From Albula goreensis (Eukaryota > Chordata > Actinopteri > Albuliformes > Albulidae): 64,000 nt of DNA. Below, piece by piece: positions 9,660 to 20,693 of the stretch. The position numbers and the translations under genes were made by a program. Positions within the stretch are counted from its first letter, which is position 1, and every line of letters starts with the position of its first letter. The stretch covers positions 23,554,436 through 23,618,435 of the forward strand of contig CM040762.1 of NCBI GenBank assembly GCA_022829145.1, read 5' to 3'. Under the pieces are notes generated by a model that was not told the origin of the DNA, searched no databases, and saw only the letters and a program-made list of their open reading frames with translations.

Positions 9660-11620
9660 AATTGCTGAAAAGACATAAGACAACAGTCTTACCTCCAAAA
9701 GTGGAAAAAAAAAAATGGGTTGACAGAAAAATATTTGATTTTTTTTTTTCAATTTAAATTGTGGTCAATTATCTAAATGAGACATAATTTAAAATAATAA
9801 AATCAAATATTTTTCTGCCAACCCATTTTTCCGCTTTTGGTGGTAAGGCTGAAGTCTTGTCTTTTCAGGAGAATATATACATCTCATTTACTCCCTTTCT
9901 AATCATTTCTGACAATTTATTCTCATGTGGGTGCATAAGACAGTTAATTTAGTATGATTTAAAGTAAAAAAAATAAAATATTTTTCTCACTTATGGAGGT
10001 GAGGCGAAAGTCTTACGTCTTTTCACAATTTTCAGGAGAACATATATACAGGAAGTCCTCCGGTTACGACGGTCTCGAGTTATGTCATTTTGTGGTTACG
10101 ACTCACTCCCACAAATTACTTAAAAAAAAAAAAAAAACATAGTTTCAACTTAAGCGGTTTGGCACGTCAAGACAACCACAGGAATAAAGGTAAGGAATTG
10201 ATATCTTTTTTTATACGACTATTTCATTTAATTACTGTTGTTTATATGTCCTTCATGAATTGTGTGTACAGTGTGAGTCACATAAGGTGTTAATTTAGGT
10301 ATAATTTAGGTATGAATTCCTACTTATGTTGAAAATCGGCTTACGAAACATTGTGGGAACGGCACTCGTTCATAAGTCGATGACACCCTGTACCTCTTTT
10401 AAACCCTTTCCAATCATTTCTGGCAACTTCTTCTCATGTGGGTGCATGAAACAGTAAATTTACGATGATTTAAAATAAAAAAATCTAATATTTTTCTGTG
10501 AACCCATTTTCCTCACTTTTGGAGGAAAGGCTCTAATATCTTTTCAGGAAAACTTTGGCACCCATGGGCAGATAGTACAGTTCATTTACTATGATTTAGA
10601 GTAAAAAAATCAAATATTTTGCTGTCAATCCATTTTTCTCACTTTTGGAAGTAAGGCTACATATCTTATATATAGTCTTATGTCTTTTCATGATTTTCAG
10701 GAGAACGTATACATCTCATTTACTCCCTTTCTAATCATTTCTGACAACTTTGGCACCCATGGGCACATAGTACAGTTCATTTACTACGATTTAAAGTTAA
10801 AAAATCAAATATTTTTCTGTCAACCATTTTTCTCACTTTTTGAAGTAAGACTATATTCTTGTGTCTTTTCACGTTTTTCAGGAGAACACATACATCTCAT
10901 TTACTACCTTTCTAATTATTTCTGACAGCTTTGGCAGCCATGGGAAGATAGTACAGTTCATTTACTACGAAATAGAGTAAAAAAATCAAATATTTTGCTG
11001 TCAACCCATTTTTCTGACTTTTGAAGGTAAAGCTATAGTCTTATGTCTTTTCAACTTTGGCACCCATGGGCAGATAGTACAGTTCATTTACTACGATTTA
11101 GAGTAAAAAAATCACATATTTTGCTGTCAACCCATTTTTCTGACTTTTGAAGGTAAAGCTATAGTCTTATGTCTTTTCACGATTTTCAGGAGAACATATA
11201 CATCTCATTTACTCCCTTTCTAATCATTTCTGACAACTTCATCACCCATGGGCAGACAGTCCAGTTCATTTACTATGATTTAGAGTAAAACAATCAAATA
11301 TTTTTCTGTTAACCCATTTTTCTCACTTTTGGAGGTAAGGCTTTAGTCTTATGTCTTTTCACAATTTTCAGGAGAACATATACATCTCATTTACTCCCTT
11401 TCTAATAATTTCTGACAACTTTGGCACCCATGGGAAGATAGTACAGTTCATTTACTACGATATAGAGTAAAAAAATCAAATATTTTGTGATCAACCAATT
11501 TTTCTCACTTTTGGAAGTAAGGCTATCGTCTTATGTCTTTTCACGATTTTTAGGAGAACATATACATCTCATTTACTCTCTTTCTAATCATTTATGACTA
11601 TCTCTTGTGGGTGGACAACA
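9660..11620. repeat. ~180 bp tandem satellite-like array with inverted first unit
   Basis: About nine direct copies of a 150-185 bp unit. Each contains tcttttcacgattttcagg, a gagaacatatacatctc block, tttactccctttctaatc, a cacccatgggcagatag or ttctcatgtgggtgcat variant, and a final aacccatttttctcactttt block. A copy of the last part lies in inverted orientation at about 9663-9760, forming a long inverted repeat with 9793-9873. Some copies are internally deleted. One copy is split by a MITE (10049-10390). No open frame of interest is present. Confidence 0.88.
10049..10390. mobile_element. 342 bp Tigger/pogo-type MITE inserted in the tandem array
   Basis: The element starts caggaagtcctccggttacg and ends cataagtcgatgacaccctg. 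It has CAG...CTG ends and is flanked by TA on both sides, as in pogo/Tigger elements. The array copy reads continuously across the insertion (acatata before, tacctcttttaaaccctttc after), so the empty site is visible from neighbouring copies. There is no transposase, so it moved in trans. Confidence 0.85.
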
Positions 11621-13667
11621 GAGCCCATTCACTGCGATTGAAATCAGAAGCCTGTTGTTTTCATGCTCTCAAACCTCCCAGTCTGCAGTTCCTCCCCAAT
11701 TTCTATATTGTTTCCTATTGTTTGATCCTGTGGTGGTCACACTGCCATGCCCAAAGGAAGTTTGGAGATTGTATGAGTGTTTGGTGGCAAAAGCCAAGAT
11801 GTTTAGTCTTCATCATGCTGCAACGGTATTTTATTTTGAGCATATAAATTGGTCCTGGAGTCTTAGCTGCAAAAGTTTTGATGCACTTGAAAAACTGAAA
11901 GTCAAACTTATGTGGAATTTTTCAAGGGAGAAAAGGTGCTTGTTTAATTGTTGGTGTTCCTCAAGAGCAGTAAAAAGATCTAAAAGATCAAAGAGAGATA
12001 AGAATTCCCAAAGAGTTTCATTGCTGTGCCTCTGAATAGTTGTATACGAAAGGTTCAATCTCTTGAACAAGGTGCGTTACTGGCTGATGAATTTGTGCTT
12101 AGACACCAGTTCGTGTTTTCTGGAAAAAGCTTTTTGCCATGGACAGAAGTGTTGAAAATTCATTTTCACTTTCAAGGTCAAAGGCCATCTAAAACTGACA
12201 GACAAGTTAGAAAAATGCAAAACCTGCTTCAGTGTTCTTGGACCTAATTCAAACCAAAAAAAAAAAAAACTCAATGATCATGGGGGGAGGGGGTTAGAAT
12301 CAAAGGGAGAAAATTGGCATGCCTTTTTCTGAATGATCATCTGGTTGCCTTCCGCACCACACCCATTGTTTCCGAGAATGCCTGAAACAGGAAGTGAATT
12401 CAACGCTAGATGTATGTGTGAGCGAGTGTGGCACTGTATGAGGTATGATACCTCTGTCACTTCCTGGGAGGAAGAGGAAGGAGGAGACTCTGTAGAGTAA
12501 CCAATGATATGTCACAATGTCCAATTGTTTCCTTGCTACCCAATCAGGGACAGGAGCCTGCATTTTATTTCAGGTTTTTATACAAGCTTGTACCCACACT
12601 ACACCATTTTGTAGTTGATCTGCCTTGCTTTTACCCTCTATGTTTCATCCTGTCGTCACATGGTATTTTTGCTTTGTTTCTAAATTGCTCTTAACCTAAA
12701 CTTGGGAAATATGAGTCGTACTTCACAAGAAGGAAATACCCCTGCACAAGTGTTTGGGAACTGTGGGTCAGAAAAAAGGGCCACCTTCTTTCTGACCGAC
12801 AGCACAGGTTAGAAAAACCTATGCCTGTTGTTTTTTTTTTTGGAATATTGCACCTATTGCACCTCATATTGTTCCCTTCTGCTGAGATCACAGCCTCTTG
12901 TGATTGTATGTCAAAAAGTGTATTCTCCATTTGTGTCCAACAGTTTGTGCAGCTTCAATCTAATCCGCCTGAAGAGAAGTGTGTGAAAACAGATACTGCT
13001 GCTGCAGAATTATAGATATTCAAAACTGAATTGCCCTCGTCTGATGACTTCACTGTTGCTTCCATTATTTTACATGTTGTAGAACTAGTTTGAGGTTCCA
13101 TGGGACCACAGTGTCAGAATTGTCCCAGGGGATGATTAGACTCGAGGTTAAGTGTCTGTCAATCCCGAGCTGGTTGCCTCCTCTGCACTGGTACAAGTTT
13201 TCAGCTTCTGCAGCTCCACTAGCAGTGAGATGTCGGGTGCCTGACGCCCACTCAATCATAATTTACTGAAGATAATTTCCGACAAATCAGAAGCTATGAC
13301 CCTGTGACTATGCCCATATTAAAGTAGACCCTACACTCCTGGCAAGAAATGTCATTAACCTATAGGTGCACGGTGAATTTATCATTCATTTCAAAATTGA
13401 TTTATGTGTACACAAGCACATGCCAAACTCATCTATCTTAAGGCTACAGCACATGTTAATGTACGGTATAATGCTGGTTTGATACAAACAAAATCTGACA
13501 GCAAATAAACCAAAATATGTACAGTCAATATTTGAATGAGACTGGGATACAGATTAATATGTATGCAGCTACATGTTCAACAAGATATGTAAATGGCTCT
13601 GGCATATTGATCTTAACAATCATACTCAATATTTTTTAAAACAGTGAGACACTGCTTATATAAACAG
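11621..13667. other. unresolved sequence; one long weak open frame
   Basis: Right of the array lies a plus-strand open stretch at 11607-12035 and another at 12026-12247, ending near a poly-A run at 12257-12269. I do not recognise the predicted residues. They could be a decayed transposon or retrocopy. From 12270 to 13667 nothing is supported. Confidence 0.3.
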
Positions 13668-13711
13668 TCATATAACACTGTTTATAATGTCATATAAACA
13701 GTGTTATATGA
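13668..13711. repeat. 20 bp-arm palindrome at the retrotransposon insertion point
   Basis: The left arm tcatataacactgtttat and right arm ataaacagtgttatatga are inverted copies separated by a few bases. The outer edge of the right arm is exactly where the LTR element inserted. It could form a hairpin or cruciform. Confidence 0.85.
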
Positions 13712-14213
13712 TGTAGTGGCTAAAATGTTCCTTTCTTGTTCCTATGTTCTTTAGCCACTGTTGGAGCAACTGGTTGATTACACTGGTTATGACGCGTGTG
13801 TCTAAACGAAATTTCCAAATACATTTGCCGGGGAAACAATGATTTATTGGAGAACGTAAAAATAAACACTAATAAACGAAAGATAATTACATTCTACATT
13901 TACAGGTTTTCCTGTCCTTTAAGTAAACTCCTATAGAATTATGCACGCACAAATAAAGCGCACACAAATTCTCACAGTTCATATGAACACCCTAACACGG
14001 TCATACGTTCACACGCTCACACGCTCACACGGTCAAAACTTTTGTGCGCTCAAACCAGCAGTCATCTGAGGTCTGGGCAGCACACACCTTTATACCCTCT
14101 ATTCACCTATAGGGGCGCATGATTAACAACAGAAAATAATATAATATAAATATAACCATATTCTTCACTACAAATTAAACAGAAATACAATAATATATAA
14201 TATGGCTCCTACA
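13712..14213 (-). repeat. 3' LTR of the BEL/Pao element
   Basis: 502 bases, TG...CA ends. Read on the minus strand it is preceded by the purine-rich tract aggggccgg (about 14216-14224), a plausible polypurine tract. A short array of 8-base units (acgctcac) near the middle has one copy fewer than in the other LTR. Confidence 0.95.
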
Positions 14214-14380
14214 CACCGGCCCCTAATTGTATATGTATGAAAACATAACAATTATCATTTTTTTTTACAAGGAGCCTGTCGCAATATCCAATGTACAAAA
14301 ATGCATAACTCGTACAGATTTACAACACTAATAAATATTTCAAACTCTTTGGGGCCAGAGGTTACTAGCACTTAGCCCCT

Positions 14381-14660
14381 GTTGGGACCTGGTCTTTACC
14401 ACCAGTCCTAGGAGGTCATTCTTCTGCCTCCAGCAGCAGACAGATCTTTCCAGGATGCTTGTCCGGGTCTTAAGCCTCTCATACTTCGTACTAGTCCTTG
14501 TGAATCAGGCTTGAGTTCCAGTAATCTTCAAAGTACCCAAGAGCCACAAGGGGTTGTCGGGTCCACGACCATCATAATGTTTCCAATCTGGAATCCTTTT
14601 CTGACTACAGACCATGTCTGCCTATCCTACAGCAGGGGCAAATACTCCTGGATCCATTCC
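14381..14660 (-). pseudogene. BEL/Pao pol C-terminal domain remnant (DUF5641-like)
   Basis: Minus-strand residues include EYLPLL, RQTW, VVDPTTPCGSW, GLVRSMRLKTRT and CLLLEAE. These are the hallmark blocks at the extreme C-terminus of BEL/Pao Pol, after integrase. The remnant starts immediately after the captured host segment, which places one junction near 14650-14665. Treated as a fossil; not functional alone. Confidence 0.8.
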
Positions 14661-15735
14661 TACTCTTCCTCGCCCTCTTCTTTTGACTGGGCACTGTCAC
14701 TGTCCAGATCGTTCAGGCGTCTCTATTTACGCTTGCGTGCAGCAGACTGTAACCGGGGCGACTGCCCATTCTCCTTACCCTCCTCCTTCTTGACCTTCCA
14801 AAAGTCCAGCTTTTTGGTTCATTCTTTTCCTCTATTACTTTTTTCTTCCTGTACTTCCACCTGAGAAGGAGGGATGTTTTCATCACTCTTTCCTTTGTAC
14901 CACCTGTTCTTTCTTCAGAGCAGCATATAGTTTCACACAGCTGTCTGTGCTGGTGAGATGGGCAGAACCATTCTCCATCCGTGATAGTCATGAAAAGGGG
15001 GCAAAAGCAGGCAATGTAGTAGCCACCGTCACAGGAGTCGCACAGCTGTATTAGTTCAGGATGGTTGGGTAGGCCACAATGTTTGTAGGGGTCTTCATTA
15101 GGAGGAAGCCCACCTGAGAAGGAGGAGGTTTATGAGTCAATTCTGTTCCTGTTTCTGTTCCTATTCCTCCTCTTCCTATCCTTCTCCACCTTGTAATCTT
15201 CATCACTGTCACCATCATCAATCTCTTCGTCATTGCTGTCTTTCTTCTCCTGTCTGGCTAATAATGATGCTTGCTTCTTCTCCATTTTCATGTCCTGAAT
15301 TTCAGTCAGCTTGGCACTTGGCCAGCAAATTCTGGGGAATATCCTCAGAGATCTGCCTTCAGACTCAGAATCTGGTTTCCTCTCCTTTTTCTGAATCTCT
15401 GTCTTCTTTGGATGGACTGGAGGTGGGAGCTTCAGTTGGACATTCTCATCCCTCTTAGCTGCTCCTTTCTTTTGATGGCCTGCTTTGTCCTCCACTTTGG
15501 TGAGGGCAGAGCTTTCCAAATCTACCACCTTCCACTCATGGTTGCTTCCTTTAAGAAGAGACGCCAAAAGTGCAAAAGATTTCTCTGCCTTTTCAGATGG
15601 TAGGTGTGTGTTTGTCTCTTCAAAGCAGCAGCAGTGTCTTCACTGACAGCAGCGCTTCCTTTCTCCATTTCTGTGCTCATCATTGGTTGGTCAGAGACTG
15701 TGGGTGTTACAGGCTCAGTTTTTGTTATCTCTTTC
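14661..15735 (-). pseudogene. captured RSF1 cDNA segment inside the retrotransposon
   Basis: About 1.07 kb of minus-strand sequence in place of RT, RNase H and integrase. At about 14940-15099 it encodes a PHD zinc finger (CGLPNHPELI, then CDSCDGGYY, then DGEWFCP). Upstream (about 15275-15360) lies a block with GRSLR, PRI, SAKLTEIQDMK, comparable to the GRTLRRSPRISRPTAKVAEI region of vertebrate RSF1 as I remember it. Downstream (about 14692-14720) lies RRLNDLDSDS, also found in RSF1 after the PHD finger. Order and spacing match RSF1, with no introns and internal shortening between blocks, so it looks like a retro-transcribed mRNA piece. RSF1 is the histone-binding subunit of the RSF chromatin remodeler with SMARCA5. 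The copy is broken and sits in a retroelement, so a chromatin function is not implied. Confidence 0.83.
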
Positions 15736-16159
15736 TGAAATAGTTTGTTCCTTTTGAATTTCCTTTTCAGGCTTAAGAGACGCGGTTTCACAATATGGTA
15801 CTTAATAGGCATGACGGTACAATCCTTCCTGAAGGGTACAGTTCGACTATGTAGTCCATCGTGTGGCTTGATTGACTCCTCTGCTATCTTTACAAACCTT
15901 TTGTGCTCCAATGACATTTCAGGCTTGTCCTCCGATGACATCCCATTGAAGTCATGATTATGTTTGATCAACAGCTCCTCTGAGTTTGGAATGGAGATTC
16001 TATTTACAGTGATTGTATGACACCTACTCTTGTTGGCGACGTTATTACCTCTGAGAGGACCATTAACAACCCACCCCAATAGGGTTCTTACAGCATATGG
16101 CCCGTCTCCTCGACTGTTGATTATTTCCCAAGGTTCTATGATCTTGGTAGCATTGGTCC
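15736..16159 (-). pseudogene. BEL/Pao protease-to-RT linker and RT start remnant
   Basis: Minus-strand residues include PYAVRTLLGWVVNGPL, the conserved block between protease and reverse transcriptase in BEL/Pao Pol. Further on come FVKIAEES, HYxxPF-like residues and RLLSLKRKFKRN, which marks the RT N-terminus. The pol similarity stops near 15735, where the captured segment starts. Confidence 0.75.
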
Positions 16160-16852
16160 CTATAACAACTCCACATTAGCCTTTATTTGTGGAATCTGCA
16201 CTTCACTCAGATAAGGCCACCTGGTCAGGTCTTCCTTTGTGGGGATGTTTTCTGTGCTCACAGGCATGGTCTTCTGTGTGTACACCTCTGGCAACTCTAT
16301 GAAATTGTCACTGTCTAATCCAGAGATCTTCAAACCTGTAATGACATGTGAATGCACAGATTTCTCTTGATTCATGGTGCGCAGAAGGATGTTAGTTTTT
16401 CTTCCTGAGACATTCAACTGCTTCATCAGGCGCTCTGTGCAGAACGTGGCTGAGCTGCCTGGGTCCAAGAAGGCGTATGTCTGCATGTATTTGTTGCTTT
16501 TGCAGCTTTTAATCTTTACCGGAACAATAGACAACACACAATCTGTGTTACCGGCCCCAATATGCCCACATGCACTGAGAGACACCAGTGCACTGCTCAC
16601 AGGTGGGTCTACTGGCTGTTCTGCTGTTGTTTCTCTGATTTTATCTTTGTGTTTTATGTGAAGCACACTAGGGTGGGATAGGTTACACACACTGCATGTG
16701 AGACGCCTTTTGCAATCTTTGCTCATGTGACCTCTTGTCAGACAACCAAAGCAGATTCCTTTCTCCTTTAGAAAGTTGATCTTCTCCTGTGTGCTTGTTT
16801 CCTTAATTGTGGACATAACACCAATATATGACCACCTTTGCAGAACAGACAT
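16160..16852 (-). pseudogene. BEL/Pao zinc knuckle and aspartic protease region
   Basis: The frame shows a Cys-rich knuckle (CFGCLTRGHMSKDCK followed by CSVCNLSHPSVLH) and then a retropepsin-type segment with AFLDPGSSATF and TMNQEKSVHSH, as in DUF1758 proteases of BEL/Pao elements. It ends toward a WPYLSEVQIP block. Part of the fossil element. Confidence 0.82.
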
Positions 16853-17859
16853 CCTATTTGCAAACTTTCATCTTTCGGGGCTTGTGGTGGTGTGGTTTCT
16901 GTCATATTAACTACAGACACTCCTGTAGCAAAACTACTTCCTGTTTTGGGTCTTGATATTAGTTTAGTGGGAATTGATTTGACCTTGGGTTTAATGTTGC
17001 TGGTATCTGAATTTTGTATGTCACCATACACAGGGTCTGAAGTTATCCTAACCTGCTTCTCAATAAACTGCACCAAATCAATGAACCTGGCCCTCTGTCT
17101 GCTCTTTTCTTGTAGCTCACAAGCAACTGACCTCCACTTCTCCCTGAGCTTATATGGGAGCTTCAGAACAATACTTTTTAAGTTGGAGGTTAGGTCCAGT
17201 TCGTCCATATACTGCATGTCTTCCATAGAGTTGCAGCATCCTCTTAGAAACAGTGCATAAGCCTGTAAACCTTTGGGATCCTCAGGTTTGATGGTAGGCC
17301 ATGCGAGAGCTTTTTGCATGAAGGAAACAGAGATTTTGTACTCGTTACCATAATGCTCACATAACAAGTTCTTTGCCTTCTCATAACCTCTGTCTGGAGC
17401 CATGTGTAGGCAACTTCTGACAAGATCACGAGCTTGACCTCTGGTGTACTGCTCCAGATAATACAGCCTGTCCTTGGCTGCCTCTGTGTTTTGCTCAATC
17501 ACATGTTCAAAAGATTTGAGAAATGACTGGAACTGTAGAATGTCTCCATCGAAGGCAGTAATTTCTCTTGGTGGCAAGGTGGAAAGAGCCTGTTGTCTGA
17601 CCATCATGGTGCTAATTTCATTTTGTCTCTCCAGAACTGCAATGAGACTGTCTTGATCTGTTCTACTCTGTGCAGGGGGTCCTGCACCCTGGGTCTGTGC
17701 TGCCCTGGGAGCTCCTTTGGAATGGGCCTGCACAGAAGGCCCCTGGGCCCGTCGGCCTGGGCTATGACTCTGCGTCACATCCCACTCTCTGAGATCTTCA
17801 TGAGCTGAATGTTGAACAGGAAGTGGGATTTCTGTTTTGGGAACACACTTTGTATCCAT
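16838..17859 (-). pseudogene. BEL/Pao Gag central region (DUF1759-like)
   Basis: Residues such as ITAFDGDILQFQSFLKSFE, RLYYLEQYTRGQARDLV, AKNLLCEHYGNEY and VLKLPYKLREKWR are typical of the DUF1759 Gag domain of BEL/Pao elements. It is followed by a first CxxCKGGHxxxxC-like knuckle. It overlaps the previous and next Gag/protease stretches in other frames. Confidence 0.85.
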
Positions 17860-18734
17860 GTGTCTGGTGTGCTTTCTTGTTCCTTCACCTGATGGAAATC
17901 CAGGTCTGAGGTTTTGTATCGGACTGCCAAGTCCTCAAAGTACTCATTCATGGGATCCATTGATGTTGGGTTTACATCCTGCGCACCTTTCAGAATGTTG
18001 ATTTTGGCTGTTGTGGCTGCTATTTCAGTTTGGAGTTCCAGAGTTTCTCTCCTTTTCCTTAGTTCATCCTTCTGTTTGTTAAGCAGCTCTTCCTTGTCCT
18101 CTAGAGCATGCTTTTCCTTCAAAGCAGCAGCCTTTGTAAGCAAAGCGGCCTTTTCTGCCTCTGCCTGGATGCGGGCAGACGATGTGGACGATCCACTTGA
18201 GTGTGTGCTTCTCCTGCTTGACCTGCCAGACCTGTGGCTTGAAACTGAAGAAACATTGTCATTGAGTGCAAAGTCATCACTGGGATATGGGTTGGGTTTC
18301 TCTGCTGCAGTCAGCCATTTAGACACAGAGGAGAGGAAGGCATGGATACAGTCAAGCTTGGGCCTATACCATGTTAACTCATCATGTCTACGGTCATCCT
18401 CAGTCAACAGTTGTTGATAAGAAATGTTCAATGTTTTGAATTCATCAAGCATCCCATTGTATTTCACCATGTTCTCTTTCACTTCCTCCACATTCACATT
18501 ATCAGCCATAAGCTCGTTAACAATGTTCATGCGTCGGGTAAGATGGGACATTTTTCCTGTTCTAGAAGCACGCATTTGTGCTGTTTTCTCTACCAGTTCC
18601 CTTCCTGATAAACCCTGTTGCAGCATGTTTGTATTCGAATCCGAATCAGAAGCATCCATTCCACTCGACAAATTAACTGTACTTATATTTCTTTTCCAGT
18701 AGAAACAGTTCAAATGAATGCAGTTCAAATCCAA
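17775..18734 (-). pseudogene. BEL/Pao Gag N-terminal region (coiled coil)
   Basis: About 320 codons beginning near the 5' LTR. A helical N-terminal part (ELVEKTAQMRASRTGKMSHL) is followed by a Ser-rich spacer and a strongly charged Ala/Glu/Lys coiled coil (ARIQAEAEKAALLTKAAALK onward). This is the usual N-terminal arrangement of BEL/Pao Gag. The leader between it and the 5' LTR (about 18735-19096) has no obvious primer-binding site that I could assign. Confidence 0.75.
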
Positions 18735-19096
18735 TAACGATTCAGTTTCAATTTCAATGCTATTGATGCGTTGATGTAATAATTGCGTTTATTCCCGAAT
18801 CATTCACTGCCCATTCCTTTGTTCAATAGATATGGCGGGAATTTATTCCCAGAAATGAATTCCAGCAGTATATTCCACAAAGTTTAAAAAGTATAAACAG
18901 CCAGCCAATCACTTTTATTCCAGTTAGCTTTTATATCGGTCAGCTCACAGGGTATTACATACCACCGCCGATTTCGTCCTTTAATTCTCCGCTTTTTTCC
19001 CGAGCATCCTTTGTTGTGCTGTGAATAACACGCGCTCTTCAAACAATCCAAATACGGTCCATTGCTTCAGGTAATCCACAGAAAAGTTTTGACTTT

Positions 19097-19606
19097 TGTA
19101 GTGGCTAAAATGTTCCTTTCTTGTTCCTATGTTCTTTAGCCACTGTTGGAGCAACTGGTTGATTACACTGGTTATGACGCGTGTGTCTAAACGAAATTTC
19201 CAAATACATTTGCCGGGGAAACAATGATTTATTGGAGAACGTAAAAATAAACACTAATAAACGAAAGATAATTACATTCTACATTTACAGGTTTTCCTGT
19301 CCTTTAAGTAAACTCCTATAGAATTATGCACGCACAAATAAAGCGCACACAAATTCTCACAGTTCATATGAACACCCTAACACGGTCATACGTTCACACG
19401 CTCACACGCTCACACGCTCACACGGTCAAAACTTTTGTGCGCTCAAACCAGCAGTCATCTGAGGTCTGGGCAGCACACACCTTTATACCCTCTATTCACC
19501 TATAGGGGCGCATGATTAACAACAGAAAATAATATAATATAAATATAACCATATTCTTCACTACAAATTAAACAGAAATACAATAATATATAATATGGCT
19601 CCTACA
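19097..19606 (-). repeat. 5' LTR of the BEL/Pao element
   Basis: 510 bases, same TG...CA ends as the partner LTR, with one extra 8-base unit. Carries the promoter of the element by family rule; no TATA box is confidently assigned. Confidence 0.95.
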
Positions 19607-20034
19607 TATGATATTTATATTGTATAAAATATTATTCTTCCAACAAACTTTTAAACTGTAGCTCCTTCTGCAGTTTACACTTTATTTTAATACTTTAAAA
19701 AATTATAAAAGAATTTTAAAAAATAATAATGTAGGAGGCTCTTTCAAGCTGAATTGAAATTGATAAAATTTCATGTTCTAATTAGGCATATTTAGAACTT
19801 CAAAAAGACAAAAAAATATAAACAGTTTTGTACAGTACAGCAACGTCGTCGTTTCATAGTTGGCACCCTTTCACTCGTTCATAAAACATATATAGTGATT
19901 TGGAAGTCCCACTATTGCAGACGTATGTTTCCAGTTAGCTCATTTGTCATTCTGACAGAATGACAGAATCAGTGTATGAGAGAAGCAGGATCACAGTGTT
20001 TATATGAACCGGCAGTGCCGGAGGAGGAACTAAC

Positions 20035-20190
20035 ACCTTATACTGAGGTAAAAGTACGAGTACCCTGACAGAGAATCTCTTCAGTAAAACTGAAAGTATC
20101 ACACTGACACTTCTACTTAAGCAGAGGTATAGAAGTCCTTGCTCTTAAATGTACTTGAAGTATCCGAATGAAAGGCATCCCATAATATCC
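20035..20190. repeat. probable decayed fish interspersed repeat (aagtaaaagta type)
   Basis: Motifs such as gaggtaaaagtacgagtacc, ttctacttaagcagaggtat and acttgaagtatc resemble a common fish non-autonomous DNA repeat rich in acttaagtaaaagta. It is diverged and its ends are not visible. Confidence 0.4.
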
Positions 20191-20693
20191 AGTGTGTTGA
20201 TGGAGCTGAGCCTCGCAGCCAGGTCTGGATCATTCAAAGGCTTTAAGGGGCATGGGATATGTTTATGAAATGGTTTTGCTTTACTGCCCTCTGAAAACGT
20301 TGAGGAATCAATTTAGTAAAATGTTGTGCTTTCTCATTTATTTACATTACTTTCAATCAATTACACCTAATTAGTTTGTCACAATTTCTTTTTTTCATTT
20401 GGCTGTTATACTGCAGCCACTTCCTTACTTTTCTCCCTTGTAGAGCAACTGTGAACAACAGTCCATTATAAAGTTGCATCACTTCCAGACTACTTCTTTG
20501 AAATTCAAATTTTTCAAAGTGTTTGATGACAGCAAGTCCTCTTTTGAATACGTTATTTTTATCACCCGGAGTCTGGACTGTTTGTGTTTGGCGTTGTCCT
20601 CAAAATGCTCCATTTGGTAAGAGCACCGACAGAGAACGTCTTTTTGTCACTGCAGTCACAATAAACGATTTTAGCAGGTTTGGTTTTTTCTAT

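Larger units (their letters stand above)
13712..19606 (-). mobile_element. BEL/Pao LTR retrotransposon, non-autonomous, carrying captured RSF1 sequence
   Basis: A 5.9 kb element on the minus strand with LTRs of 502 and 510 bases that look identical by eye except for one 8-base microsatellite unit. It begins TGTAG, ends CTACA, and is flanked by a 5 bp target duplication tatga (13707-13711 and 19607-19611). In transcription order it has a 5' LTR, Gag with coiled coil, a DUF1759-like Gag region, a zinc knuckle, a DUF1758-like aspartic protease, the very start of pol, a host-derived RSF1 segment, the C-terminal pol domain (DUF5641-like), a purine-rich tract next to the 3' LTR, and the 3' LTR. Reverse transcriptase, RNase H and integrase cores are gone. 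It is broken, with several breaks, yet the LTRs indicate a very recent insertion, so it was probably moved by a related autonomous element. Confidence 0.92.

Noticed and set aside
14713-14991. Reading the PHD-containing segment as a resident host gene
   Set aside because: It is flanked on both sides by BEL/Pao pol and lies between two near-identical LTRs, so it is cargo of the element and not a locus of its own.
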